Positions 25,016 through 33,805 of a stretch of DNA of 64,000 nucleotides are shown one piece after another; the stretch's first letter is position 1; the number at the start of each line of letters is the position of its first letter. Under the pieces are notes generated by a model. It made no database searches and was not told where the DNA came from. It saw nothing but the letters and a program-made list of their open reading frames with translations. The stretch is from a virus. Made by a program: the position numbers and the translations under genes. The stretch covers positions 1 to 64,000 of the IMG/VR virus record IMGVR_UViG_3300009173_000010; one strand, given 5' to 3'.

Positions 25016-27715
25016 ATGCCAACATTAGTATCACCGGGCGTATCGGTTAGCGTAATCGATGAGTCCTTTTACGGATCCGCTGGTTCCGGTACTATACCTT
25101 TAATTGTATTCGCAACGGCTGCCACTAAGGCACACCCAAGCGGCACAGGTACAGCAACTGGTACAACAGCGATCACAGATGAAGTAAAACTTATTACTTC
25201 ACAACGAGAACTAATTCAAACATATGGCGATCCTTCCTTCAGGTCGGTTAGCGGAACACAAATTCATGCTGATAATCAGAATGAATATGGTCTATTAGCG
25301 GCACATAGTTACCTAGGAATTGCAAACAGAGCATATATGCTTCGTGCAAATCTTGATTTAGGTCAACTAGGTGCGGCTTCGACTGCTCCAGCCGGCGCAC
25401 CTGTTAATGGTACACACTGGTTAGATTTAACAACATCTACGATGGGCGTTTTTTCTTACAATGCGGGAACAGCAACTTGGGTTGCACAAACTGCATCTAA
25501 GTTAAACGCATCCACTGAGGTTGATGCTGGTACCGGTGCACCGTTAAATAGTATCGGCCTGGACGGAGCGTTCGCATGGGTTGCAACTGTAGGTGGCAAT
25601 GCTCATAATAGAATCTGGAACAAAGTAAGTGGTGTTTGGTATCACTTAGGTACAGATACTTGGAGAGCAGCCGCATCAAAAGACTTTCAGTTTGCCGCAC
25701 ATACTGCCATACCAACTGTAAAATCAACAGAAGGTGGCGGCGGTGCATTAGCAACCGGCGATGTATGGATTAAAACAACAGAATTCAATAACGGTACAAA
25801 AATGGTAGTGAAATCATATGATACATCTACCAAGAAATGGACCACAATTACTTGCCCAGTATTAGCAGATACAACCGCGGCTTGGACAAATTTTACAACT
25901 CCAGTTGCAGGTAACTTGTTTGCTAAGTACAATCACGAGCAAGGAGCACACACTTTAAAAGTTGCATCACATTCAATTTTACGATTTAATGGTAGTGCAA
26001 CACTAGCAGTTACAGGTAGTGCCAATCCAGCACCAACTGCAACGCACACAATGGTAATTAATGGTACAACCGTTACGTACTCATCGAGTGCAGATTCAGC
26101 AGTTATTAGGACGGCAGCACTTGTTAATTCGGCGGCGATCACAAATATTACCGCTAGTGTAGCAAGTAACAAACTAGTTATTACAAATACAGCAGGTAAG
26201 GACATTGTTCTTGCCGCGGGTTCAGGGACTTTGATTACTGATTTAGGTCTAACCGCAGGAACAAGTTCAAACTGGGTTGCACTCAGTTATGAGCCAAATT
26301 TAAATACTCCAGTTGGTGCCACACCTAATGGTACATTATGGTATGATAGCAGAATTACTACAGTAGATTTGCTTGAAACATATGATAATGCAGGTGTGAC
26401 AACATGGAGAACATTTAGTGGTACATTAACACCATCGGCATCAAAACCAACAACACCTTCTGCAGGTGATATATGGATTGATACAACTGACACTGAAAAT
26501 TATCCACTAATGTACAAATATAATGGTACAACATCTGTTTGGGATGTTATTGATAAGACAGACCAGACAACTAGCGAAGGTATTATATTTGGCGATTTCC
26601 GAGAAACTGCGTCTAGTTCATTGGAATCAGACGCACCAGTGCCAGCAACATATCCAGTTGGTATGTTGGGTTGGAACTTTATGGCTTCTGGCTATAATGT
26701 TAAGAAGTATAACTCAACTACTGCTAAATGGGTTAATGAATCCGGCACCAAAACAGCAGGTGATCCATATATGGGTCGTCATGCTACTAAGAAGGTTATT
26801 GTTAGAGCACTAGCGGCCGCACTTAACTCGAACCAGGATATTAGAGCAGAAACTAGATTCTTTAATCTAATTGCTTGCCCAGGTTTCCCAGAGTTAATTG
26901 ACGAAATGAAAACCTTGCACATTGATCGTAAGGAACAAACATTCGTTATTTGCGATGTTCCGTTTAGGCTTGCATCCTCTGGTACAGCAGTACAAAATTG
27001 GGCAACCAATGCGGCTAACGCGGCAGAGAATGGCGAAGACGCCCTACTAAGTTCAGGTCATGAACTAGGCGTATGGTATCCAGGCGGTTGCTTAGTATCA
27101 AATACTGATGGTACAAACGTTGTACAACCAGCATCTCATATTATGTTGAGACAGATGGCATACAACGATCAAGTAGCGTATCAGTGGTTTGCTCCAGCAG
27201 GTTATCAACGAGGCCTTGTGCAGAATGCAACAAGTGTTGGTTATATTAGTGCTGAACAAGAATATGTACCAGTAACACTAAACCAAGGTCAGCGTGATGT
27301 ACTTTATACAAATAAGGTTAATCCAATTGCATTTATGCCTAATAGAGGTTTAACTGTATTTGGTCAAAAGACACTTTATCCGTTAACAAGTGCATTAGAT
27401 CGTATTAATGTATCTCGTTTGGTTGCTTTTTTGCGTAAGCAGTATGATGATATGGCACAGCCATTCTTATTCGAGCCAAATGATACTTACACTAGAGATC
27501 AAGTACTAGAAGTATTCAATGGTTTTATGGCAGATCTTATTACAAAAAGAGCAGTATATGACTTCTTAGTTGTTTGTGATGATAGTAACAACACACCAAC
27601 AAGGATTGATCGTAACGAGCTTTGGATTGATGTAGCGATTCAGCCAGTTAAAGCAATTGAGTTTATTTACATTCCTGTAAGAATTAAGAATACAGGAGAG
27701 TCATTAACTACATAA
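25016..27715 (+). CDS. gp18: Tail sheath protein gp18
   Basis: An 899-residue contractile sheath protein. The N-terminus MPTLVSPGVSVSVIDESFYG and the C-terminal domain (DRINVSRLVAFLRKQYDDMAQPFLFEPND, then VAIQPVKAIEFIYIPVRI) are typical of T4-type sheaths. Between residues about 125 and 590 are several inserted small beta modules of the type PVNGTHWLDLTTSTMGVFSY and PSAGDIWIDTTDTENYP, making it longer than T4 gp18 (659 aa). Such modules decorate the sheath surface in marine myoviruses. It has its own late promoter and a strong terminator. Confidence 0.93.
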   Translation: MPTLVSPGVSVSVIDESFYGSAGSGTIPLIVFATAATKAHPSGTGTATGTTAITDEVKLITSQRELIQTYGDPSFRSVSGTQIHADNQNEYGLLAAHSYLGIANRAYMLRANLDLGQLGAASTAPAGAPVNGTHWLDLTTSTMGVFSYNAGTATWVAQTASKLNASTEVDAGTGAPLNSIGLDGAFAWVATVGGNAHNRIWNKVSGVWYHLGTDTWRAAASKDFQFAAHTAIPTVKSTEGGGGALATGDVWIKTTEFNNGTKMVVKSYDTSTKKWTTITCPVLADTTAAWTNFTTPVAGNLFAKYNHEQGAHTLKVASHSILRFNGSATLAVTGSANPAPTATHTMVINGTTVTYSSSADSAVIRTAALVNSAAITNITASVASNKLVITNTAGKDIVLAAGSGTLITDLGLTAGTSSNWVALSYEPNLNTPVGATPNGTLWYDSRITTVDLLETYDNAGVTTWRTFSGTLTPSASKPTTPSAGDIWIDTTDTENYPLMYKYNGTTSVWDVIDKTDQTTSEGIIFGDFRETASSSLESDAPVPATYPVGMLGWNFMASGYNVKKYNSTTAKWVNESGTKTAGDPYMGRHATKKVIVRALAAALNSNQDIRAETRFFNLIACPGFPELIDEMKTLHIDRKEQTFVICDVPFRLASSGTAVQNWATNAANAAENGEDALLSSGHELGVWYPGGCLVSNTDGTNVVQPASHIMLRQMAYNDQVAYQWFAPAGYQRGLVQNATSVGYISAEQEYVPVTLNQGQRDVLYTNKVNPIAFMPNRGLTVFGQKTLYPLTSALDRINVSRLVAFLRKQYDDMAQPFLFEPNDTYTRDQVLEVFNGFMADLITKRAVYDFLVVCDDSNNTPTRIDRNELWIDVAIQPVKAIEFIYIPVRIKNTGESLTT

Positions 27716-27736
27716 CGTAGTTATTAACACCCATTA

Positions 27737-27765
27737 GAAAGGGGCCTTGTGCCCCTTTCTTTTTT
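27737..27765 (+). terminator. Rho-independent terminator after gp18
   Basis: Perfect 9-bp stem GAAAGGGGC/GCCCCTTTC with a CTTGT loop, followed by TTTTTT. Confidence 0.93.
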
Positions 27766-27776
27766 GGCGGTAAATT

Positions 27777-27784
27777 GATAAATA
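27777..27784 (+). promoter_or_regulatory. Late promoter box (GATAAATA)
   Basis: 43 nt before the gp19 ATG; SD GAGGAGA lies between. Confidence 0.75.
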
Positions 27785-27827
27785 ACTACAGTAGACACTT
27801 ATTCTAAAAGTGAGGAGATAAAATAAG

Positions 27828-28418
27828 ATGGTAACTCTTAATAAATTCGGTATTAATGTCGACGACAGCCAACGAGGTATTTTACAGCCAAAACTTAAAT
27901 ATAAGTTTCGCGTAGTATTCTTTAATTATGGCGGCGCCGGCGGTGGTCGAGAGTATACACAAAATGTTGTATCTGTTGATCGCCCAAAACTTTCATACGC
28001 TGAAGTTCCAATTCATTCGTATAACTCAATTGCATATGCTATGGGTAAGCACGAATGGGCAACAATGACTTGTGCAATTCGAGATGACGTTAGCAATGAT
28101 GTTGTCGGCCTAACTGGTCGTCAAGTTCAGCGCCAAGTTGATCATCACAACCAAACATCGGCACTTAGTGGTGCAGATTTTAAATTTGGTATGAGAATTG
28201 ACATTATGACAGGTGCGGCAAATTCTATTCTTGAGCAGTGGACCTTAGAAGGTTGCTTCTTGCAGAATGTTGATTATGACGGCGGCGATTACTCCGCAAG
28301 TGAACCATTGATTGTAACATTAACTGTGCGCTTTGATAATGCAACGCATTTTGGAGCAAATGGGTCCGATCAATTGACACCAGCAGGACTAACCCAACAG
28401 AATACGGGCACGGCATAA
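27828..28418 (+). CDS. gp19: Tail tube protein gp19
   Basis: A 196-residue tube protein. PKLKYKFRVVFFNYG, then VVSVDRPKLSYAEVPIHSYN and EQWTLEGCFLQNVDYD..LIVTLTVRFDNA, is the gp19 family pattern (beta-sandwich tube subunit). It directly follows the sheath gene, the T4 order 18-19. It polymerises on the baseplate to form the inner tube through which DNA passes. Confidence 0.93.
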   Translation: MVTLNKFGINVDDSQRGILQPKLKYKFRVVFFNYGGAGGGREYTQNVVSVDRPKLSYAEVPIHSYNSIAYAMGKHEWATMTCAIRDDVSNDVVGLTGRQVQRQVDHHNQTSALSGADFKFGMRIDIMTGAANSILEQWTLEGCFLQNVDYDGGDYSASEPLIVTLTVRFDNATHFGANGSDQLTPAGLTQQNTGTA

Positions 28419-28445
28419 TATTAATATTCGGAGGCATACAACCTA

Positions 28446-30473
28446 ATGGCTACCTATATAGATCCGAAGGGTTATAAACCTAAAGATAGTGGTAAATCAT
28501 TTGTTGTAGGCTCATCCGAAGCACCACGTGTTCACGGGTTTTCAGGAACGAAATGGCAAAAGTACGATTCGGCTCCTCGCTTTAAGAATCAATTTTTTGT
28601 ACATTTTCAGTTTAGACCTCAAGTGACATATTCGGGTGGTTTTGAAACTTTGAAGGGCGTTTCGTATAAAGTTATAACGTTTGACGCCCCAAAGTTTGAA
28701 ATCCAAAACGAAACAATGATGCAATATAATAAACGTCGCATTATTCCTACACAGATACAATTTAGCCCGTGCAATATTACTTGGCATGATACTAAAGATG
28801 CTCAGGTCCAGCAATTTTGGCAATTTATCTATAACTTTTATTTTAAAGATGGCATGAAGAAAAAGCCTGGCCTATATGAAATGTCAGCATCTACAAAGAT
28901 AGTTGAAGGCGCTGATGCAGGCGCAATTAAAACGCCGCTTCCACATGAACAGTTTGGTTATCATTTAGGTAATAAAGAAGAATATCCGAACTTGTTTAGT
29001 GCAATCTCATTATATCTTGTTGCAAATTCAAAATATACTCGTATAGATTTAGTAAATCCATATTTACAAGCATTTAATCATGATTCATTAAGTCAAGAAG
29101 ATCCAAATACTCTTATGACTTTAACAGCAACCTTTCAACCCGAAACAGTTGTTTATGTTGCTGAAAACAAAACCCTTAATGAGGCCGACGATTATAATGG
29201 AACAGTACGAGCATTACTGGGCATGAGCGATAAAAATACGGCTATTTTTAATCATTATAGTTATGATGATACAATACCAGAAGTAAAAAATGGCCCAAAA
29301 AATATTGCTATTGTTCGTGATTCGATTGGCATGGGAACAAACCCAACAGATGGAACACTTGAGAAGAAAATTGGTAGGCGGAGTGCAGGAATGGCAACAG
29401 ATAGTGGAGATTTAGATACTATGTTCTCACCCACTTTAGTCTCTTCATCAAAGGATTATATGCAATGGTGGCACACAGGCGATGTTGAAGAAATGGAAGT
29501 AATACTTCAAAACATTGGTGTTACAATAGCCGTTGACGATTTTTCATTTTTAACGCAGACAATGACAAATCTGTTTAAAGGTACAAAACCTCCACAACAT
29601 ATTGAAAAACTAGCAAAGTCATTACAAACAGCAGTAGCAACCGACCCTGCAATTGCATCTAATCCAGCAACATTGGGCGGTAATGCCGGTGCCGTTGATA
29701 CGACGCCGCCCTTCGCCTTAGAAAAAGCCAATGTTGCGGCCTTTGATGATTTAAATGCGGCGATGTCATCAGTTACTGATCCTGGCGTTGTGCCAAGTGA
29801 AAAAAGCACAGCCGCTTTAAAAACTGCTATTACTAATGTTAAGACAGCACCACCGGGTACAGTTGGCAAAGCACTTTCAACCGCTCTATCATATGGCCAA
29901 TCGTCAATAGCCGTTAACGTATCAGGCGCACGGGCATCATTAATGGGCGGAACAGTACCGTCTTTTAATGCTCCGGGACTGAGTAATATAGGATTTGGTT
30001 CGTTGTTGCCATCAGGGCTGTCTGGTTTAAATCAAACTTTGCAAACATTAAGTACAATAGCAAGTGTTGTAAATGTTGTTGCTGGCGGAAATTCTTTTGG
30101 TAAATTTTCAACTGGTGCAAGTACATTAGCAAATGTAGTACAAGGATTATCAACTGGTAATTTAAGACAGGCGGCATTATCGGTTGGTACGCAAACACAT
30201 TTTTCACCAAATATAGGAAAGGCAATCACAGTTATTGATATGGTAACAGCAAGCCAAGCAACGTCTCAAAGATTGGTAGGTTCTAATTTCAATAATAGCG
30301 TAGTTTCAAGTTCACGAGGCGCCGCCAAGCCGTGGGTTAATCCGGATTCATTAGGTAATAAAACAGTTAATACAACATTGTTAACAACACAAGGAAAAGT
30401 TGCTCCCACATCATTTAATAAAACATTCGGCCCAGCCACATCAACGCAAAATAAAAATATTCATCCTTGGTAA
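28446..30473 (+). CDS. Tail-tube-associated / baseplate protein (gp48 or gp54-like candidate)
   Basis: A 675-residue protein 27 nt after gp19. Residues about 35-260 resemble a tube-fold domain (KNQFFVHFQFRPQ, VITFDAPKFEIQNET, QFWQFIYNFYFKDG, then LNPYLQAFNHDSL-type sequence and TLTATFQPETVVYV). The remaining 400 residues are low-complexity Ala/Thr/Gly/Ser-rich. In T4-like phages proteins that cap the tube at the baseplate (gp48, gp54) have tube-like domains, so one of these is my best guess. It is not a portal protein. Confidence 0.6.
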   Translation: MATYIDPKGYKPKDSGKSFVVGSSEAPRVHGFSGTKWQKYDSAPRFKNQFFVHFQFRPQVTYSGGFETLKGVSYKVITFDAPKFEIQNETMMQYNKRRIIPTQIQFSPCNITWHDTKDAQVQQFWQFIYNFYFKDGMKKKPGLYEMSASTKIVEGADAGAIKTPLPHEQFGYHLGNKEEYPNLFSAISLYLVANSKYTRIDLVNPYLQAFNHDSLSQEDPNTLMTLTATFQPETVVYVAENKTLNEADDYNGTVRALLGMSDKNTAIFNHYSYDDTIPEVKNGPKNIAIVRDSIGMGTNPTDGTLEKKIGRRSAGMATDSGDLDTMFSPTLVSSSKDYMQWWHTGDVEEMEVILQNIGVTIAVDDFSFLTQTMTNLFKGTKPPQHIEKLAKSLQTAVATDPAIASNPATLGGNAGAVDTTPPFALEKANVAAFDDLNAAMSSVTDPGVVPSEKSTAALKTAITNVKTAPPGTVGKALSTALSYGQSSIAVNVSGARASLMGGTVPSFNAPGLSNIGFGSLLPSGLSGLNQTLQTLSTIASVVNVVAGGNSFGKFSTGASTLANVVQGLSTGNLRQAALSVGTQTHFSPNIGKAITVIDMVTASQATSQRLVGSNFNNSVVSSSRGAAKPWVNPDSLGNKTVNTTLLTTQGKVAPTSFNKTFGPATSTQNKNIHPW

Positions 30474-30476
30474 ATA
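30469..30476 (+). promoter_or_regulatory. Late promoter box (GGTAAATA), leaderless spacing
   Basis: Exactly 5 nt before ATG 30482, overlapping the stop codon of the previous gene. No SD is present. Confidence 0.55.
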
Positions 30477-30481
30477 TTAAT

Positions 30482-30886
30482 ATGAGTACACAATTAACAG
30501 GAGCAACCGGTTTAGTTAAATCTTTTGGTAAGACAAAAAAGTCTGAGCCAGGCAGTACATTTTTAAGTAATATTAATATGGGCGAAATGCAGATTAATGG
30601 AGCCGAGTTTGATATTGTTCGTGGTATACTTGAAGCAGATCATAATGTATCAAGCGAAGTCAAGAATGTTTTAGCAGTTCTTATGTTAGAAGCGGCAAAA
30701 GGCCTTAATATTAGTGTTACTGAATTGGTCGAATTAGGTAGCATAAATCCTAATAAAATTAGTATACCAGAAGTAGGTCTCGAGATGATTAATCGATTGA
30801 GACCGATTACGAGCCAAATTGGAATGAAAACTGTTAATGCCAAAGCATCTGATGTTGTGTACATTGACAGGAATATTATTTCATAA
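30482..30886 (+). CDS. Hypothetical protein between tube/baseplate gene and gp4
   Basis: A 134-residue protein. I took ATG 30482 and not the TTG 15 nt earlier, because the late box plus 5 nt points to this ATG. The N-terminal 30 residues are flexible (GATGLVKSFGKTKKSEPGS). The rest is helical (AEFDIVRGILEADHNVSSEV, EAAKGLNISVTELVELG). I do not recognise the family. Its stop overlaps the gp4 start codon (TAATGG), so the two are coupled. A head or tail completion role is possible from context only. Confidence 0.65.
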   Translation: MSTQLTGATGLVKSFGKTKKSEPGSTFLSNINMGEMQINGAEFDIVRGILEADHNVSSEVKNVLAVLMLEAAKGLNISVTELVELGSINPNKISIPEVGLEMINRLRPITSQIGMKTVNAKASDVVYIDRNIIS

Positions 30887-31347
30887 TGGCCAAACAACCC
30901 AAGTTTGCAAGAGGGTTATTCACTCCTCAAAATCATAAAAAATATGTTGGTTTAAAACAGCCAAGATACAGATCTGGCTGGGAATTAGCATTTATGAGAA
31001 TGTGTGATGCTCATCCTAATATAGTTAGTTGGGCAAGCGAACCATTACGAATTCCATATATTAATCCAATGACAGGACGCAAAACAAATTATATTCCAGA
31101 TTTTGTAATACAGTATAGAGATCGGCATGGTAAAGCACATAATGAAGTAATTGAAATTAAACCATTTGCCCAGACTACAGACGAAAGAGCAGGTAGCCAA
31201 ACAGAAAAAGCAATGGCTTTAGTTAACAAGGCCAAATGGCAAGCCGCATACGAATGGTCAAGTCAACGTGGCCTACGATTTCGAGTATTAACTGAAAATG
31301 AAATTTTTATGAATCCTCAAAAAAAGAAATCTCGTAAACGTAGATAA
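30886..31347 (+). CDS. gp4: Head completion protein gp4
   Basis: A 153-residue homologue of T4 gp4 (gp50/65). KYVGLKQPRYRSGWELAFMR aligns with the T4 KYRGDPKKITYRSNWEKFFFEW start. Then come IVSWASEPLRIPY, NYIPDFVIQY, VIEIKPFAQ, KAKWQAAYEWSSQRGLRFRVLTE. The E..D..EIK pattern is that of a PD-(D/E)XK nuclease fold. In T4 the protein is needed to complete DNA-filled heads before tail joining. The C-terminus is very basic. Confidence 0.88.
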   Translation: MAKQPKFARGLFTPQNHKKYVGLKQPRYRSGWELAFMRMCDAHPNIVSWASEPLRIPYINPMTGRKTNYIPDFVIQYRDRHGKAHNEVIEIKPFAQTTDERAGSQTEKAMALVNKAKWQAAYEWSSQRGLRFRVLTENEIFMNPQKKKSRKRR

Positions 31348-31356
31348 TGTTATATC

Positions 31357-31364
31357 TATAAATA
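31357..31364 (+). promoter_or_regulatory. Late promoter box (TATAAATA)
   Basis: Exact T4 late consensus, 13 nt before the ATG at 31378. Confidence 0.75.
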
Positions 31365-31377
31365 ATATGGGTAGTTA

Positions 31378-31914
31378 ATGATGACAAAAAAACTTGAAGA
31401 AGAATTTAATTTGCCTCCATTAAAAGAGGCCCTTGCTGATGCCGAAAATCATAACGGTTTGGAAACGCCTGATGATATATCTGAAGATGAAGAAGTAATT
31501 GAAAAAGAAAAACTTCCTATTGATGCTATTGAAATACAAACAGCATTACGAGCGGCAGATAAAATTGATCAAGCACTGCCAACTGTTAGAGGATTGGAAT
31601 CACATGATTTAGATATGGATTCATATGCTACACAGGCAGAACAAGCATTTAAAGACTTAATGGATTTAGGAATGAACGTAGAAACTCGCCATGCAGGCGA
31701 TATTTTTGCGGCCGCCCAACGTATGTTAAAGAATTCAATTGAAGCAAAAGCAAATAAAGCAGATAAAAAATTAAAAATGATTGAAATGCAACTTAAAAAG
31801 ATGAAATTAGATCAAGAAAAAAACGGAGATTCGGGCGCAATTCAAGGCAAAGGTTATGTGATTGCTGACAGAAATGATATTCTTAAAAGTTTTCTAGATC
31901 AAGAAAATGAATAA
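31378..31914 (+). CDS. gp16: Terminase small subunit gp16
   Basis: A 178-residue helical protein. SYATQAEQAFKDLMDLGMNV, RHAGDIFAAAQRMLKNSIEA and DKKLKMIEMQLKKMKLDQEK follow the gp16 layout (a central helix pair forming the oligomeric core, then a coiled coil). YVIADRNDILKSFLDQ near the C-terminus may contact the large terminase. T4 gp16 regulates gp17 packaging and cos/pac recognition. Two consecutive ATGs occur; either could start. The large terminase is 6.5 kb downstream instead of adjacent, with cargo-like genes in between. Confidence 0.75.
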   Translation: MMTKKLEEEFNLPPLKEALADAENHNGLETPDDISEDEEVIEKEKLPIDAIEIQTALRAADKIDQALPTVRGLESHDLDMDSYATQAEQAFKDLMDLGMNVETRHAGDIFAAAQRMLKNSIEAKANKADKKLKMIEMQLKKMKLDQEKNGDSGAIQGKGYVIADRNDILKSFLDQENE

Positions 31915-31917
31915 ATA
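31910..31917 (+). promoter_or_regulatory. Late promoter box (AATAAATA)
   Basis: Overlaps the gp16 stop codon; 30 nt before ATG 31948, with SD AAGAGGG between. Confidence 0.65.
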
Positions 31918-31947
31918 GTAAAAAGAACTCTTAAGAGGGAAAACAAA

Positions 31948-32484
31948 ATGAAAAAATTATCAGATTATTTGGCCGAGTCTGTTAAAGAATTTAATTATAA
32001 AATTAAGATTCTTGGTGAAGTAGAAGATGGCATGATGGATGCTATTGAAAATGAATTAAAGAAATACGATCTCAAATCAATGGGCTCACCAACAAGAACA
32101 ATGTTCCAGAAAAATCCTTTAGATTTTGAGGAAGGTGTATCAGGCGAAGTTAATATTGCTAGTTTTAAAACAGGTATTGCATTACCAAAAGATGCAGTAC
32201 GAGATGTTATTGCACATAAGTTAGGAATTCCGGAAAAATATTTAAAGATCCGATCAGAAAACGATCCACTTGAATATTCTCTTGTTGACAATGCAGTTGA
32301 TACTGAAATTACAGTAGGCGAAAGCGATCCTGCAGATTCAGCATTAATGAATGAATATGAAGCAGATGAACATAAAGCAGAAGATTATCATGGCAATGAA
32401 TTTAATACAAAATTTGTTGATGAATTAATGAAGTTAGTAAAAGATAGAGATCAACATGTATCTAAATACATGAAGGAAGAATAA
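31948..32484 (+). CDS. Putative capsid-targeted internal protein (MKKLSDYLAES start)
   Basis: A 178-residue acidic protein. Its first 11 residues, MKKLSDYLAES, resemble the T4 internal-protein capsid-targeting sequence MKTYQEFIAEA, with a possible gp21 cut after LAE. The rest has alternating charge, with ITVGESDPADSALMNEYEAD and KDRDQHVSKYMKEE near the end. I do not recognise the mature domain. It is the first of a run of genes with such starts between the two terminase genes. Injection with the DNA or a role in head structure would follow from that. Confidence 0.65.
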   Translation: MKKLSDYLAESVKEFNYKIKILGEVEDGMMDAIENELKKYDLKSMGSPTRTMFQKNPLDFEEGVSGEVNIASFKTGIALPKDAVRDVIAHKLGIPEKYLKIRSENDPLEYSLVDNAVDTEITVGESDPADSALMNEYEADEHKAEDYHGNEFNTKFVDELMKLVKDRDQHVSKYMKEE

Positions 32485-32500
32485 TTCCGGAGTGGATGAA

Positions 32501-33805
32501 ATGACAAATAATGGAACTAAGTATAATGCAGATTTATATCGTGCATTGGATATTATAAAGAAGTATAATATGCCTAATCAACCTAAAGCAGTTGATGAAG
32601 CACCATATGGATTGATAAATCGTGCAAAAGATGCTGTAAAGGGTGGCGTCGGTGCAATGGTGGGCAAAGGACAGATGTCTAAAGGTAGAATAGAAGCAGG
32701 TCGATTGTCGGATGATTTAAATAAACAATATTTACAATTTTTAGGACAACGCGGACATAAGAATCAAAAGACTCAAACAGTTCAGGATATTACAGATTTC
32801 TTTTCTAAATTTCAAGTTGATCCGGCTTCGTATTTTGCAAAAGCAGGAGTTGCCGCAGGCGAGCCAACCACAGTACTTACAAAAAAACAATCCGATAATG
32901 TTGTATTACAAATTGGTCAAGGAATGGCGTCAAGCGGAAAAGTCCCACCAGGCATGGGCGCCGCAGAAGATCCAGCCACGGCCGGTAAAGCCGCAACTGA
33001 TACAGCACCAACATCAGCAGGCGCAAAGGCCGCAGGAGCGGCAGGAGCCGCAGGCGCAGCCGGCGCTTCATTTGGTAGAAAATCTGATGGTACAGCGGCC
33101 GCAACAGGCGGAGCAGGCGCAACAGGAGCCGCAGGCGGAGCAGGCGCAACAGGCGGAGCAGGCACAACAGGAGCCGCAGCCGAACCAGGCACAACAGGAG
33201 CCGCAGGCGAACCAGGAGCCGCAGGAGCGGCAGGAGCCGCAGGAGCGGCAGGAGCCGCAGGAGCGGCAGGAGCGGCAGGAGCCGCAGGCGAACCAGGAGC
33301 CGCAGGAGCCGCAGGAGCCGCAGGCGAACCAGGAGCCGCAGGCGAACCAGGAGCCGCAGGCGAACCAGGAGCCGCAGGCGAACCAGAAACGCCAGCCACG
33401 CCAGCCACGCCAGCACAAAAGTTTAATAATGGTGATGAAGTTAGTTATATAACTTCAAAAGGCAAACCACAAGATGGCATATTTGTACAATATTTAGATA
33501 CTAAAGATGCCGAAGGCGACCCACAAGCACAGGTTCGACAACCTAATCAAACAGATGCTCAAGCCTATGCAATTGATGCGGACAGTATCGGCCCTAAAGG
33601 TTCTCCACCAGTTAATAATGATGCGGCAAAAGCAAGTACACCAGCACAAAATAAGGTACTTGGCCAAGTTGAAAAATTAAATGACAGTGATCGCGTAAAA
33701 TTAAAAAATACTATTGGTAGAATTTTAACAAGCCAAGCAATGAAAGCAAGTCCTGGACGATTAGCCGCCAGCAAGAAGCCAGCCGGGGAGGTATCAGCAG
33801 GATGA
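32501..33805 (+). CDS. Hypothetical protein with collagen-like Gly-X-Y tract
   Basis: A 434-residue protein. I chose ATG 32501, 8 nt after GGAG; a GTG 9 nt earlier is in frame. Residues about 1-170 are basic and helical. Residues about 170-305 are nearly all Gly, Ala, Pro, Glu and Thr in triplets such as GAAGEPGAAGEP, like phage collagen-like repeats. A small domain follows (FNNGDEVSYITSKGKPQDGIFVQYL), then a helical tail. Collagen-like segments in phages usually form trimeric stalks in virion proteins. Its stop overlaps the next start (ATGA). Confidence 0.65.
   Translation: MTNNGTKYNADLYRALDIIKKYNMPNQPKAVDEAPYGLINRAKDAVKGGVGAMVGKGQMSKGRIEAGRLSDDLNKQYLQFLGQRGHKNQKTQTVQDITDFFSKFQVDPASYFAKAGVAAGEPTTVLTKKQSDNVVLQIGQGMASSGKVPPGMGAAEDPATAGKAATDTAPTSAGAKAAGAAGAAGAAGASFGRKSDGTAAATGGAGATGAAGGAGATGGAGTTGAAAEPGTTGAAGEPGAAGAAGAAGAAGAAGAAGAAGAAGEPGAAGAAGAAGEPGAAGEPGAAGEPGAAGEPETPATPATPAQKFNNGDEVSYITSKGKPQDGIFVQYLDTKDAEGDPQAQVRQPNQTDAQAYAIDADSIGPKGSPPVNNDAAKASTPAQNKVLGQVEKLNDSDRVKLKNTIGRILTSQAMKASPGRLAASKKPAGEVSAG
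33018..33400 (+). repeat. Collagen-like codon repeat
   Basis: Tandem GCAGGAGC and GGCGAACCAGGAGCCGCA units encode Gly-X-Y triplets. All six frames are open across it because of the short repeat period, which creates spurious reading frames on both strands. The local GC content is far above the surroundings. Confidence 0.9.

Noticed and set aside
28446-30473. Portal protein gp20 after gp19
   Set aside because: The T4 order suggests it, but the N-terminal domain looks like a tube-fold protein and no portal-like motifs were seen; gp20 is more likely upstream of gp21, outside the window.
32817-33452. Several long open frames on both strands over the collagen-like tract
   Set aside because: The short-period GC-rich repeat keeps all frames open. 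Only the frame continuing the flanking helical domains has an SD and normal composition at both ends.
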